A stretch of DNA of 64,000 bases, taken from Paenibacillus sp. BJ-4 (lineage in GTDB: Bacteria > Bacillota > Bacilli > Paenibacillales > Paenibacillaceae). The DNA is taken from assembly GCF_020404765.1 (NCBI RefSeq), contig NZ_JAIVEM010000088.1:186001-250000 (forward strand), read 5' to 3'. The notes beneath the pieces are model-generated. The model saw only the letters and a program-made list of their open reading frames with translations, ran no database searches and had not been told where the DNA came from. Of this stretch, positions 45,991 through 55,319 are shown piece by piece. The position numbers and the translations under genes are program-made. Each line of letters begins with the position of its first letter. Within the stretch, counting starts at the first letter, position 1.

Positions 45991-46638
45991 TTAATAAGCT
46001 CGAGCCAGACGCTTTTCCACCCGCTCCAGTATAGCGGAGAATCCAATGCTCATAATCCAGTACATCAGGCCAATTTCGAGCAAAAACGGCATGTAGCGCA
46101 AATACTGCGCCTGCAAAAGCTGTGCCTGACGCATCAATTCACTGACCCCGATGACCGAGACAAGCGACGTTTCCTTAAGCATACCAACAAACGTATTCCC
46201 CATCGGAGGAATCGCAATGCGTACAGCCTGTGGAAGAATGATACGCCACATCGTTTGACCAGGCGACATACCCGTAGCATAGGCCGCTTCGGTCTGTCCC
46301 TGTGGTACGGCTAGAATAGCCCCACGGAACGTCTCCGATAAGTACGCTCCCGTGTTAATACTAAGTGCAAGACAAGCAGCCGTCAGCGATCCAAACGATA
46401 TTCCGTAATCATCCAGCCCATAATAAATAACCGCAATCTGCACCAAAACGGGTGTTCCCCGGATGATAGATACATAACTGCACGCCAGCCACCGGACAGG
46501 GCGATTCCCCTTCAACCGGGCGACAGCTACAACCAAACCAATGATTAAGCCGAAAAGCATAGAAACAATCGTTATATATAACGTATAATAAGCGCCCTTC
46601 AATAAAAAGGGGACGTTTTCCCACATTAATTCAAGCAT
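45991..46638 (-). CDS. amino acid ABC transporter permease
   Basis: 215-residue permease of the HisM/TcyB family. It begins with the typical LLKGAYYTLYITIVSMLFGL, has RGTPVLVQI in the second segment and the ATPase-contact loop EAAYATGMSPGQTMWRIILP. Five hydrophobic segments. Second structural gene of the transporter. Confidence 0.92.
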   Translation of the reverse strand: MLELMWENVPFLLKGAYYTLYITIVSMLFGLIIGLVVAVARLKGNRPVRWLACSYVSIIRGTPVLVQIAVIYYGLDDYGISFGSLTAACLALSINTGAYLSETFRGAILAVPQGQTEAAYATGMSPGQTMWRIILPQAVRIAIPPMGNTFVGMLKETSLVSVIGVSELMRQAQLLQAQYLRYMPFLLEIGLMYWIMSIGFSAILERVEKRLARAY

Positions 46639-46724
46639 CGGTTATATTCCCTTCTTTCAGACGAGTGGCCCCATGTCAGCAATAAAAGCCAGGACCGGAG
46701 CCAGACGCCTGTAACAGGCTTGCG

Positions 46725-47579
46725 TTATTCTTTTGGCTCCTCGCCGAACCATTTTTTGAAAATTGTTTTATATGTGCCGTCTTCCTTCATTTCTTTCAGA
46801 GCCTTGTTCAAGGCTTCTTTAAGCTCAGGCGTATTCTGGTTAATGGCTACGCCCGCTTGGTCGGATTTAATCGGTTCACCCACCGCTTTAATCTGGAAGC
46901 CGTTTTTGTCGACAATAGGCTTGAGTGCATACAGATTGTTAATGGTTGCGTCAATGCGGCCAGAGTTAAGATCCTTTAAGGAAGTAATAACATCATCATA
47001 CGTTTTAATCTCAAAATCGCCTACCTTCGGCAGCACTTCGTTACGCAGATAAGACTCATCATTCGTTCCCAAGCCGACACCAATGGTTTTGCCTTTGAAA
47101 TCCTCCAGTTTGGTAATATCATTGGTTTTGCTATTTACGATAATGTTTACATTGTTTGTGATATAAGGCTCTGTGAAGTCAATTGCCTTTTTACGATCCT
47201 CTGTAATCGTTACCTGGCTGATCACCGCATCGAATTTTTTCTTTTGCAAGCTTGGAATCAGTCCCGAAAACTCCTGTGCTGTAAACTCCGGTTTCACCCC
47301 AATTCGCTTCGCCAATTCTTTGGCGATATCCACATCAAATCCGTCCAGTTCCTTTTTATCGTTCAAAAAATTGTACGGTGGGTAGGTCCCCATCATGCCG
47401 ACCTTTATCACACCAGCCTTCTTGATCGCTTCAAGCTGATTACCTGCGGCCTCATTGCTACCCGCTCCATTACCAGTATTGGAAGCTTCCTGCTTTGGTG
47501 CGCAAGCACTCAGCACAAGGCTGAACAATGCCAGAGTCATAAGGGTGGTTACCAGAAACCCTTTTTTACGTGTTTTCAT
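46725..47579 (-). CDS. amino acid-binding lipoprotein of ABC transporter
   Basis: 284 residues, SBP family 3. Lipobox LSAC (Cys26), an Asn/Gly/Ser tether, then GVIKVGMMGTYPPYNFLN, DGFDVDIAKELAKRIG and TITEDRKKAIDFTEPY, with the C-terminal YKTIFKKWFGEEP. Likeness is to cystine- and arginine-type receptors. No SAM riboswitch precedes it. 101 bases after the TetR gene on the same strand. Confidence 0.92.
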   Translation of the reverse strand: MKTRKKGFLVTTLMTLALFSLVLSACAPKQEASNTGNGAGSNEAAGNQLEAIKKAGVIKVGMMGTYPPYNFLNDKKELDGFDVDIAKELAKRIGVKPEFTAQEFSGLIPSLQKKKFDAVISQVTITEDRKKAIDFTEPYITNNVNIIVNSKTNDITKLEDFKGKTIGVGLGTNDESYLRNEVLPKVGDFEIKTYDDVITSLKDLNSGRIDATINNLYALKPIVDKNGFQIKAVGEPIKSDQAGVAINQNTPELKEALNKALKEMKEDGTYKTIFKKWFGEEPKE

Positions 47580-47680
47580 AAATCGTTCTCTCCTGTCTGG
47601 ATGTAAATGATTGAATGCATATGTGTAATTTGGCTATATATTATTTATCGCCTACTGCCAATTCATGCGATATTGACCGT

Positions 47681-48358
47681 CTAGCCTTGACCTAACAAGC
47701 CGTAAAATTCAAAGCTAGCCGCCTCTGCCGCCAATCTTTTAGCCGTTACCTGCCTCATATGATCATGTGTTCCCTCGGAACCGAATAGCCAGCGTGTAAT
47801 GACGCCCTCGATCATACTCATAAGTAATGCCGCCCGTAATTCGACATCCAGCTCGGCAGGTAGCATGTTCAGCTCGATTGCTCTTTCCATATTGCGCCGG
47901 AATGCCAGCTCCATTGCGGTTCTTGTCTCCCGGATACTTTGACGCACCGGTTCATCGACGCCGCTGCCGCTCAACAGCAAGCCCATCAGATAGCGATTCT
48001 CCAAGGCAAAATCAAATAAACGGACTAACAGTGCTTCGGAAGCCTTAACCATATCAGCCAGCGTTCCCGCATCGCGGCGATAGCCCTGTCCTATCGCTGA
48101 CAGCAGCTGTTCACGACCTGTAGCAATAATCTCCAGTGCCAATGCCTCTTTGCTTTTAAAATGCCAATAAAACGTGCCTTGGGCTACTCCAGCCTCCACC
48201 ACGATATCTGAAATTTTCGTTTGATGGTAGCCCTGCTCAGCGAATCGCTTCAACGCAATGTGCAGAAGCTGCGTTCTACGGTCTGTTTCTTCTCCAGAAC
48301 GGTCAGCAGATTGTCCATTCGCGACGGTTTCAGACTGCTTCGCCTTCCGTGGCTGCAT
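47681..48358 (-). CDS. TetR-family regulator
   Basis: 225-residue TetR/AcrR regulator. The HTH covers about residues 30-75 (LLHIALKRFAEQGYHQTKIS, then GTFYWHFKSKEALALEI). The C-terminal ligand domain resembles YfiR-type regulators (MSMIEGVITRWLFG). A non-palindromic run of TGAC/TGAT repeats (about 48377-48392) lies just before the start codon and could be its operator. It may control the transporter operon downstream. Confidence 0.85.
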   Translation of the reverse strand: MQPRKAKQSETVANGQSADRSGEETDRRTQLLHIALKRFAEQGYHQTKISDIVVEAGVAQGTFYWHFKSKEALALEIIATGREQLLSAIGQGYRRDAGTLADMVKASEALLVRLFDFALENRYLMGLLLSGSGVDEPVRQSIRETRTAMELAFRRNMERAIELNMLPAELDVELRAALLMSMIEGVITRWLFGSEGTHDHMRQVTAKRLAAEAASFEFYGLLGQG

Positions 48359-48457
48359 AGGTTTCCTCCTCCCGATTGATCAGTCAGTCAGTTTTTATTT
48401 TTAATCCTATAGGATAAGTAGACTTTTGTCAAACCAATTCCATACTGTGCGTACAAC

Positions 48458-48490
48458 AAAAAAAGAGAACCTCCAAAAAGGTCCTCTTTA
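48458..48490 (-). terminator. terminator of the purine operon
   Basis: AGAGGACCT/AGGTTCTCT arms followed by TTTTTTT on the minus strand, 16 bases past the purD stop codon. Confidence 0.85.
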
Positions 48491-48505
48491 TTTTGTAAAG
48501 CTCTG

Positions 48506-49771
48506 TTATAGCAATGCTTTTGCTGCAATATCCGTACGATTGTGCTTGCCTTCAAAGGTAATACGTGCCGCCTGCTCGTAAGCCTTGTCCCGTGCCGCGG
48601 CAATGTCACGACCTAAGCCGACCACGCCTAATACGCGTCCGCCGTTCGTTATCCACTCACCCTGCTCATTGATGCCTGTTCCGGCATGGAACACGATGGC
48701 TTCGTCTGCCTGATCCAGTCCGTGAATCGGTATACCTTTGGCGTAGGCTCCTGGATAGCCCCCGGAAGCCAGCACCACGCACACCGCCGCTTCATCTTTC
48801 CACTCGATCTCCACCTGATCCAGCGTGCCGTTCACGGCAGCGAGAAAAATATCGAGCAGATCGGATTTTAGACGCGGCAGCACAACTTGAGTTTCCGGAT
48901 CACCGAAGCGTGCGTTAAACTCAATCGTCTTCGGCTTGCCATCTGGCGAAATCATCAATCCGGCGAATAACACACCCCGGAACGGGCGCCCTTCCGCAAC
49001 CATTGCTTTTGCCGTTGGCTTAATAATTGTCTCAATGGCTTCCTCAATAATGGAATCCGCTATGTGCGGTAATGGAGAATAGGTGCCCATACCTCCGGTG
49101 TTTGGCCCTTTATCACCATCAAAAACCGGCTTGTGGTCTTGCGCCGCTGCCATCGGCCGAACTGTTTCGCCGTCCACAAAGGAGAGAATCGACATCTCCT
49201 GTCCGGCGAGAAATTCCTCGATCACGACCTGTGCACCCGCTTCTCCAAACACCTTCGCTACCATAATATCGGACAGAGCCTTTTCTGCCTCCTCCATCGA
49301 GTAGGCAACCGTCACCCCTTTGCCCGCTGCCAGCCCGTCTGCCTTGATGACCACCGGAATCGGCTGTTCCTTCAAGTAGGTATGTGCTTCCTCGTAGGTA
49401 TAAAACTTGCGATAGGTCGCTGTCGGAATATGGTATTTGTGCAGCAAATCCTTCATGAAGATTTTACTACCTTCAATTTCTGCTGCATTTTTACGCGGTC
49501 CGAATACCGGAATGCCTTTCGCTTCAAAGGCATCCACAATGCCGTCAGCCAACGGATCATCAGGGCCAACCACGACAAGTCCGACTTTTTTGGATTCTGC
49601 CAGCTCTGTTAGCGCGTCAAACTCACTCACCGGAATCGGAACGCACTCCGCTAGCTGTCCAATGCCGGCATTGCCCGGCGCACAGTAGATTTTTCCGGCC
49701 TTGGGGCTCTTCTTCAGCGCCCACACAATCGCATGCTCGCGGCCGCCCCCTCCGATAACCAAAATATCCAT
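48506..49771 (-). CDS. purD: phosphoribosylamine-glycine ligase
   Basis: GAR synthetase, step 2 of purine synthesis: joins glycine to phosphoribosylamine with ATP. 421 residues. N-terminal VIGGGGREHAIVWALKKSP, ATP-grasp core with VVIKADGLAAGKGV, and the family signature FNARFGDPETQVVLPRL are present. Last gene of the operon, 73 bases after purH, followed by the operon terminator. Confidence 0.97.
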   Translation of the reverse strand: MDILVIGGGGREHAIVWALKKSPKAGKIYCAPGNAGIGQLAECVPIPVSEFDALTELAESKKVGLVVVGPDDPLADGIVDAFEAKGIPVFGPRKNAAEIEGSKIFMKDLLHKYHIPTATYRKFYTYEEAHTYLKEQPIPVVIKADGLAAGKGVTVAYSMEEAEKALSDIMVAKVFGEAGAQVVIEEFLAGQEMSILSFVDGETVRPMAAAQDHKPVFDGDKGPNTGGMGTYSPLPHIADSIIEEAIETIIKPTAKAMVAEGRPFRGVLFAGLMISPDGKPKTIEFNARFGDPETQVVLPRLKSDLLDIFLAAVNGTLDQVEIEWKDEAAVCVVLASGGYPGAYAKGIPIHGLDQADEAIVFHAGTGINEQGEWITNGGRVLGVVGLGRDIAAARDKAYEQAARITFEGKHNRTDIAAKALL

Positions 49772-49844
49772 TCAGGTAATTCCTCCCGCTTCCATTATGA
49801 TCAATCAGGTGTGAAAATGCTGCTGCATCCTCAACTAATGCAAG

Positions 49845-51392
49845 TTAGTGCTTAAAGTGACGCACGCCTGTAAAGACCATTGCAATGCCGTATTCGTTAG
49901 CAACCTTGATGGATTCTTCGTCCTTGATGGAGCCGCCCGGCTGAATAACTGCCGTAATGCCAGCTTTAGCTGCCAGCTCCAGCGTATCGCCCATCGGGAA
50001 GTATGCATCGGATGCCAGGACCGCACCCTTCGCTTTTTCTCCAGCCTGTTCAATGGCAATCTTGGCCGCTCCGACACGGTTCATTTGTCCTGCACCTACG
50101 CCAATGGTCATATTGTCTGCTGCTAAGACGATGGCATTGGATTTCACATGCTTAACAACTTTCCAGCTAAACAAAAGCTGTTTCAGTTCTTCCGCGGACG
50201 GCGCGCGCTCCGTTACAACTGTAAGTGCATCCGGGTCTAAAGCATGAATGTCATTTTGCTGAACGACCATGCCACCTTCAATAGAAGTCACAACGAAACG
50301 GCTCTCCGGCTGTTCAGACGGGGACATCTCACCCATATCAAGCAAACGGATATTTTTCTTTTTGGTTAAAATTTCCATCGCTTCTTTCGTAAAGCCCGGT
50401 GCCAGTACAATTTCCAAAAAGATTTCGCTCAGTTTTTTGGCTGTATCACCGTCAATAATTCGGTTAGCCGCTACAATGCCGCCAAAAATGGAGGTTGGAT
50501 CAGCCGCATACGCCTTGCTGTACGCTTCATAAATACTACCGCCGATTCCCACGCCGCAAGGGTTCATATGCTTCACCGCCACCACTGCTGGTTCGCTGAA
50601 TTCCTTGACGATTTGCAGTGCCGCGTTAGCATCGTTGATGTTATTGTAGGATAGCTCCTTACCGTGAAGCTGCTTGGCTGTTGTCAGTGTACCTTTCGCT
50701 GCCAACGGCTGACGATAAAAAGCCGCTTGCTGGTGTGGATTTTCTCCATAACGCAAATCCTGAATTTTTTCATAGGTTACAGTGTACCGCTCAGGCAATG
50801 GCTCGCCTGTTACATTCGACAAATAATCGGAAATCAAAGCGTCGTATGCAGCCGTATGACGGAAAACCTTTGCTGCCAAGCGCTTGCGGGTATTCAGCTC
50901 GGTATCGCCATCCTTACGGATTTCTTCCAGTACAGCGCTATAGTCATCTGCATCGACCACTACACTTACAAAAGCATGATTTTTCGCCGCAGAACGCAGC
51001 ATAGTTGGACCGCCGATGTCGATATTTTCAATCGCGTCCTCATAGGTTACACCGGGTTTGGCGATCGTTTCCGCAAAAGGATACAGATTCACAACGACCA
51101 GATCAATATAACCCAAGCCAAGCTCCTTCATCTGACGCTTATGCTCTTCATTATCCCGAACAGCCAGCAAGCCGCTGTGTACCGCAGGATGGAGCGTTTT
51201 AACACGTCCGTCCATAATTTCAGGAAATCCCGTTACCTCTGAAATCCCGATAACAGGAATGCCCTCCTTCGCCAGCAAGCTACTCGTTCCCCCTGTCGAA
51301 ACGATCTCCACACCTAATTTGGACAACTCGCGGCAAAACTCCACGATCCCCCGTTTATCCGATACACTAACGAGTGCTCTTTTAATAGTCAC
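49845..51392 (-). CDS. purH: bifunctional AICAR transformylase/IMP cyclohydrolase
   Basis: Catalyses the last two steps to IMP. 515 residues. The N-terminal MGS-like cyclohydrolase domain begins [21 protein letters not shown]; the transformylase domain includes the KHMNPCGVG lysine/histidine motif and [18 protein letters not shown]. Ends in the usual GVRHFKH. Full length and undisturbed. Confidence 0.97.
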   Translation of the reverse strand: MTIKRALVSVSDKRGIVEFCRELSKLGVEIVSTGGTSSLLAKEGIPVIGISEVTGFPEIMDGRVKTLHPAVHSGLLAVRDNEEHKRQMKELGLGYIDLVVVNLYPFAETIAKPGVTYEDAIENIDIGGPTMLRSAAKNHAFVSVVVDADDYSAVLEEIRKDGDTELNTRKRLAAKVFRHTAAYDALISDYLSNVTGEPLPERYTVTYEKIQDLRYGENPHQQAAFYRQPLAAKGTLTTAKQLHGKELSYNNINDANAALQIVKEFSEPAVVAVKHMNPCGVGIGGSIYEAYSKAYAADPTSIFGGIVAANRIIDGDTAKKLSEIFLEIVLAPGFTKEAMEILTKKKNIRLLDMGEMSPSEQPESRFVVTSIEGGMVVQQNDIHALDPDALTVVTERAPSAEELKQLLFSWKVVKHVKSNAIVLAADNMTIGVGAGQMNRVGAAKIAIEQAGEKAKGAVLASDAYFPMGDTLELAAKAGITAVIQPGGSIKDEESIKVANEYGIAMVFTGVRHFKH

Positions 51393-51498
51393 CCTGTCTC
51401 CTCCTTTAGCTCTTTATCAATTTATTTCCCGAGAAATATCGGAAAATGCTTATACAGCATCCTTGATATGACAATGATATGACAAATTACAATCATTT

Positions 51499-52113
51499 TT
51501 AGAGAAGTGAAACCACCTTGCGACCATTCAAATGAATTTTGCCTTGAGCCAGTCTGCTAACCACTTCCGGATAGAGCTGGCGTTCCACGGATTGAATAGC
51601 TGCAGATAACGAATCCGCTGTATCATGATCGTGTACTTCTACCACACGCTGGGCAATAATGGCCCCGGTATCCATACCTCCATCTACAAAATGAACGGTA
51701 ACCCCACTGACTTTGACTCCATAAGCCAACGCCTGTCCGACAGCATCTTTCCCAGGAAATGCAGGAAGCAGTGACGGATGAATATTAATGATTTTTCCGG
51801 CGTAAGCATCGACCATAACACTGGATAACAAGCGCATGTAGCCTGCTAGCACAATGAGATCGATTGATTTCTGCTCCAGCAAAGCAACCAGTTCACGCTC
51901 ATAGTCTTCTCTAGAAGCATACTCCTTGGGTCGAAACGTATGACAAGCAATACCGGCTTTCTCTGCTCTGGCTACAGCAGGGGCCGCAGGCTTGTCACAG
52001 ATTAACAATTCTATGGATGCGCCGCCCAGTTCTCCTCGCGCAGCCGCATCTACCAATGACTGAAAATTCGTTCCTTCGCCTGACGCAAAAACAGCAATAC
52101 GGTAACCGCTCAT
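51499..52113 (-). CDS. purN: phosphoribosylglycinamide formyltransferase
   Basis: Folate-dependent GAR transformylase, step 3. 204 residues. VFASGEGTNFQSLVDAA binds the phosphate; catalytic Asn, His and Asp fall in INIHPSLLPAFPG and TVHFVDGGMDTG. ATG overlaps the purM stop by one base (TAATG). A 106-base gap separates it from purH. Confidence 0.96.
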   Translation of the reverse strand: MSGYRIAVFASGEGTNFQSLVDAAARGELGGASIELLICDKPAAPAVARAEKAGIACHTFRPKEYASREDYERELVALLEQKSIDLIVLAGYMRLLSSVMVDAYAGKIINIHPSLLPAFPGKDAVGQALAYGVKVSGVTVHFVDGGMDTGAIIAQRVVEVHDHDTADSLSAAIQSVERQLYPEVVSRLAQGKIHLNGRKVVSLL

Positions 52114-53153
52114 TACACCTCGGCTCCCGTAAAGGTCACGATAGAGCTGCCTTCCGTTACCTTCCCGATCACATAGGCATCTTCACTTTGCTCTTTCAGT
52201 ACATTCAGTGCAGTCTGTGCATCTTCTTGGCCCACAACGATGACCAATCCGATCCCCATATTAAAGGTCGTAAACATGTCTTTGTTGGAAATTGCACCTT
52301 TTTCCTGCATCAGCTGAAAAATCGGCAGAATCGGCCAAGCGCCATATTCTATATCCACATTGACGTGATCCGGCAGCACTCTCGGAATATTTTCGATAAA
52401 ACCGCCACCCGTGATATGCGCCATGCCTTTAACCTTGACCTTGTCCAGCAAAGCCAAAACGGATTTCACATAGATTTTTGTTGGCTCCAGCAGTACGTCG
52501 CCCAGTTTGCCGTTCAAGCCTTCGATTTCATCATGTAAATCATAGCCTTGCTGTTCTAATAACAGCTTGCGAACCAGTGAGAACCCATTACTGTGCACTC
52601 CGCTGGAGGCCAGTCCGATTACCGTGTCTCCGGGAGCAATGGAGCTACCGTTAATGATTTTGCTCTTATCCACAATGCCGACAGTGAATCCAGCAATATC
52701 ATATTCACCATCGCTGTACATGCCTGGCATTTCTGCGGTTTCACCGCCGACCAGCGCACAACCTGATTGGTGGCAGCCCTCGGCAATCCCGGCGACAATG
52801 GCTTCAATTTTCTCGGGTACAACCTTGTCACAGGCGAGGTAGTCGAGAAAAAAGAGTGGCTCTGCGCCCCCAACGACAATGTCGTTCACACACATCGCAA
52901 CCGCATCAATACCAATGGTGTCATGGCGGTCCATCGCGAAAGCAAGCTTCAGCTTCGTGCCGACTCCATCCGTACCGGAAACGAGTACCGGCTCCTCGTA
53001 CTTATCCTTATTCAGGCCGAACAAAGCACCGAATCCGCCCAAATCCGTCAGCACTTCGGGACGGAAGGTACGCTTGACGTGCTTTTTCATCCGTTCTACT
53101 GCTTCATTACCGGCAGCGATATCTACTCCTGCGTTTTTGTATGCTTCGGACAT
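52113..53153 (-). CDS. purM: phosphoribosylformylglycinamidine cyclo-ligase
   Basis: AIR synthetase, step 5. 346 residues. Conserved [36 protein letters not shown] and [25 protein letters not shown] ribosome binding site a few bases before the ATG. Its upstream spacer is the 684-bp hairpin-rich insert, so it is the first gene downstream of an unusual interruption in the operon. Confidence 0.97.
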   Translation of the reverse strand: MSEAYKNAGVDIAAGNEAVERMKKHVKRTFRPEVLTDLGGFGALFGLNKDKYEEPVLVSGTDGVGTKLKLAFAMDRHDTIGIDAVAMCVNDIVVGGAEPLFFLDYLACDKVVPEKIEAIVAGIAEGCHQSGCALVGGETAEMPGMYSDGEYDIAGFTVGIVDKSKIINGSSIAPGDTVIGLASSGVHSNGFSLVRKLLLEQQGYDLHDEIEGLNGKLGDVLLEPTKIYVKSVLALLDKVKVKGMAHITGGGFIENIPRVLPDHVNVDIEYGAWPILPIFQLMQEKGAISNKDMFTTFNMGIGLVIVVGQEDAQTALNVLKEQSEDAYVIGKVTEGSSIVTFTGAEV

Positions 53154-53180
53154 TCATGAACACTCCTTCAAATGATTGAC

Positions 53181-53245
53181 CCTCCTAAGTCCTCCCTAAC
53201 AGGGAGGATTCCATGGGGCTGCTCCCCCTGGACCCCTCAAGAGTC
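53181..53245 (-). repeat. repeat module R1, copy A
   Basis: Begins CCTCCTAAGTCCTCCC on the plus strand. Two small hairpins follow: TCCTCCC/GGGAGGA, then CCATGGGG/CTCCCCCTGG around CTG. The copy at 59445-59518 keeps CCTCCTAA.TCCTCCC and GGGCTGCT while other paired bases change. On the transcribed strand it ends in AGGAGGG about 20 bases before the purM ribosome binding site. Confidence 0.65.
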
Positions 53246-53670
53246 GGTCAGATGCGTAGGGTTGGGTGTTGCTTGGTGGTTGGTTCGTGCTGTGAGTCGC
53301 GTGTTTTCCTTGTGGTTGTCGGGATTTTCCCGCAATCACAAGAACACGCTTTTGTTCGTGGCCGCCTATGCAGCGCGGCGGCGAGGCACGTCCCGGGCTG
53401 TTTGCTTCGCAAAGGTGGGGACGTGCCGGGCAAAGAAGTGAGCAGCGCCAACGAGCGGCTTACTTCTTTGCCCTTTGGGGCAGGCAGCTTCGCCCTGCCT
53501 GCTATTGAGCTTCGCTTTGCTGGCTCACGGGCGGCTTTACGGCCGCCCGTTAAAAACTCATGGCATGAAATAGTTATGCCATGAGTTTTTAACTGCCTTT
53601 CCTATCCTCTTCCTCGTGGGAACAGAAGAGGTACAGGCACTGCTGAAATAATGCTGCACACCTGAGGAAC

Positions 53671-53800
53671 GCAGCGGGTGGAAGGATTCTGGAGAAGCGA
53701 AGCGTTCGCCTTTGCCGCCGGATTCCAACCCTGTAAGGGGTTATTCCAATCCTGGAATCTGGCAAGAACCTTCCACACGCGGAGTGGCCCCCTCAGAACC
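53671..53800 (-). repeat. structured repeat R2, copy 2
   Basis: Outer stem 53678-53689 (GTGGAAGGATTC) with 53766-53776 (GAACCTTCCAC), one bulge. Inner stem 53712-53726 with 53754-53765, shorter on one side. Apical hairpin AACCC/GGGTT. The conserved TGGAGAAGCG and GTTCGCCTTTGCC linkers match copies 1 and 3. Lies just after the purF stop codon in the direction of transcription. Confidence 0.68.
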
Positions 53801-53837
53801 GCATTATATGGCGCTAGTACCTCTTTTGTTCTCTATA

Positions 53838-55319
53838 CTAACAACTACATCCGAGCTTTTCTTCGCCTTTGAAATCCACCTGAGTCGGATAATCGTTGTC
53901 GAAGCAAGCCAGACATAAGCCGCCTTTATAATCCTGCTCGTTATGTCCGCCTACAGCAGCGATCAAGCCCTCGGCGCTCATAAAATAGAGCGAATCAGCG
54001 TTAATCTCCTGACGAATTTCCTCGACTGTTTTGGAGGAAGCGATCAGCTCCCGGCGATCCGGCGTGTCAATGCCGTAAAAGCACGGGTTTTTGAAAGGCG
54101 GCGAGGTAATACGTACATGTACCTCCAGTGCACCCGCATCCCGTAGCATATTCACGATTCGACGGGAAGTAGTCCCCCGGACGATAGAATCGTCGATCAT
54201 GATGACGCGTTTGCCTTCGACTACGCGGCGCACAGCGCTCAGCTTCATTTTCACACCCTGCTCGCGCAACTCCTGACTTGGCTGGATGAACGTACGTCCG
54301 GTGTATTTATTTTTAATCATGCCCAGCTCATAGGGAATACCTGTCTGCTCGGCATAACCAATCGCTGCCGAAATACTGGAATCCGGCACCCCGGTAACCA
54401 AATCCGCATCGACAAAAGCTTCCAAAGCCAACTGGCTGCCCATCCGTTTGCGTGCGGCATGAAGATTAGTCCCGTTCAAATCACTGTCAGGACGAGCAAA
54501 ATAAATATACTCCATCGCACACAGCGCTTTGCGTTGCTTTTCTTCCGTGTAACGGTCTTCGTGCAGTCCATTTTGATCCAGCACCAGCAGTTCACCCGGC
54601 TCGATATCGCGCAGCAGCTCTGCTCCAATCGTTTCCAAAGCACAGGACTCGGAAGCAAACAGATACGCATCTCCCAATCTGCCCATCGTGATCGGACGCA
54701 GACCATTGGGATCAGAAGCCACAAGCATCTTGTCGTTGGTCATGATCAGGAAGGCGAACCCACCGACGATACGTTTCAATGCATCCTTGGCAGCCTCCAC
54801 CAAATCCTTGGACGACCGGGCGATCAAATGCGCGACGACCTCTGTGTCGCTTGTCGTTTGAAAAATAGACCCGCCTTGCTCCAGCTCATGCCGGATTTGC
54901 AAGGCGTTTACGATATTGCCGTTCGTGGCTACCGCCAAATCACCATCACGATATTTGAAAACCAAGGGCTGTGCATTCGTCAGCTTGCTGTCTCCACTTG
55001 TCGAATAACGTACATGCCCGATAGCAATGTCACCTGTCAGCGAAGCCATCAAGTCTTTATTGAACACTTCTTTAACAAGACCCATCCCACGATGATAATG
55101 GAACTCATCACCACTGCTCACACAGATGCCTGCGCTCTCCTCCCCACGATGCTGGAGCGCATGCAATCCGTAATAGGCCAGAGAAGCGGCATCGGAATGT
55201 CGGTATACACCAAACACGCCGCATTCCTCTTTTAATTTATCAAACAGCCCCTCTTTACCAGAGCCTTCATTATAGTAATCTCCAGTCCACAACGTCCGTG
55301 CTGTTATTTCATCAGACAT
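53838..55319 (-). CDS. purF: amidophosphoribosyltransferase
   Basis: Committed step: PRPP plus glutamine to phosphoribosylamine. 493 residues. A propeptide of about 33 residues precedes the catalytic Cys ([11 protein letters not shown]), as in the Bacillus enzyme that is processed and carries an Fe-S cluster. The PRPP-binding [12 protein letters not shown] is intact. Start overlaps the purL end by 16 bases. R2 copy 2 follows its stop codon. Confidence 0.97.
   Translation of the reverse strand: MSDEITARTLWTGDYYNEGSGKEGLFDKLKEECGVFGVYRHSDAASLAYYGLHALQHRGEESAGICVSSGDEFHYHRGMGLVKEVFNKDLMASLTGDIAIGHVRYSTSGDSKLTNAQPLVFKYRDGDLAVATNGNIVNALQIRHELEQGGSIFQTTSDTEVVAHLIARSSKDLVEAAKDALKRIVGGFAFLIMTNDKMLVASDPNGLRPITMGRLGDAYLFASESCALETIGAELLRDIEPGELLVLDQNGLHEDRYTEEKQRKALCAMEYIYFARPDSDLNGTNLHAARKRMGSQLALEAFVDADLVTGVPDSSISAAIGYAEQTGIPYELGMIKNKYTGRTFIQPSQELREQGVKMKLSAVRRVVEGKRVIMIDDSIVRGTTSRRIVNMLRDAGALEVHVRITSPPFKNPCFYGIDTPDRRELIASSKTVEEIRQEINADSLYFMSAEGLIAAVGGHNEQDYKGGLCLACFDNDYPTQVDFKGEEKLGCSC

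Larger units (their letters stand above)
53154..53837 (-). other. hairpin-rich spacer A between purF and purM
   Basis: 684 bp without a gene, built from consecutive perfect or near-perfect hairpins (listed in + coordinates). They are 53299-53349, 53385-53427 (10-bp stem, apical TTTGC/GCAAA), 53429-53472 (15 bp), a GCAGGCAG/CTGCCTGC stem near 53480-53502, 53527-53550 (9 bp) and 53550-53592 (17 bp). Module R1 lies at its purM end and module R2 at its purF end. A G-free (on the transcribed strand) C/A-rich run covers about 53251-53298. Same overall order as spacer B. Confidence 0.7.

Noticed and set aside
45269..45994. Long plus-strand frame opposite the amino acid ABC ATPase gene
   Set aside because: Antisense shadow of a clear ATPase gene; its product has no family likeness.
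53213..53584. 123-residue open frame in spacer A
   Set aside because: It spans several perfect hairpins, has no ribosome binding site, and its amino acid sequence simply encodes both arms of the stems.
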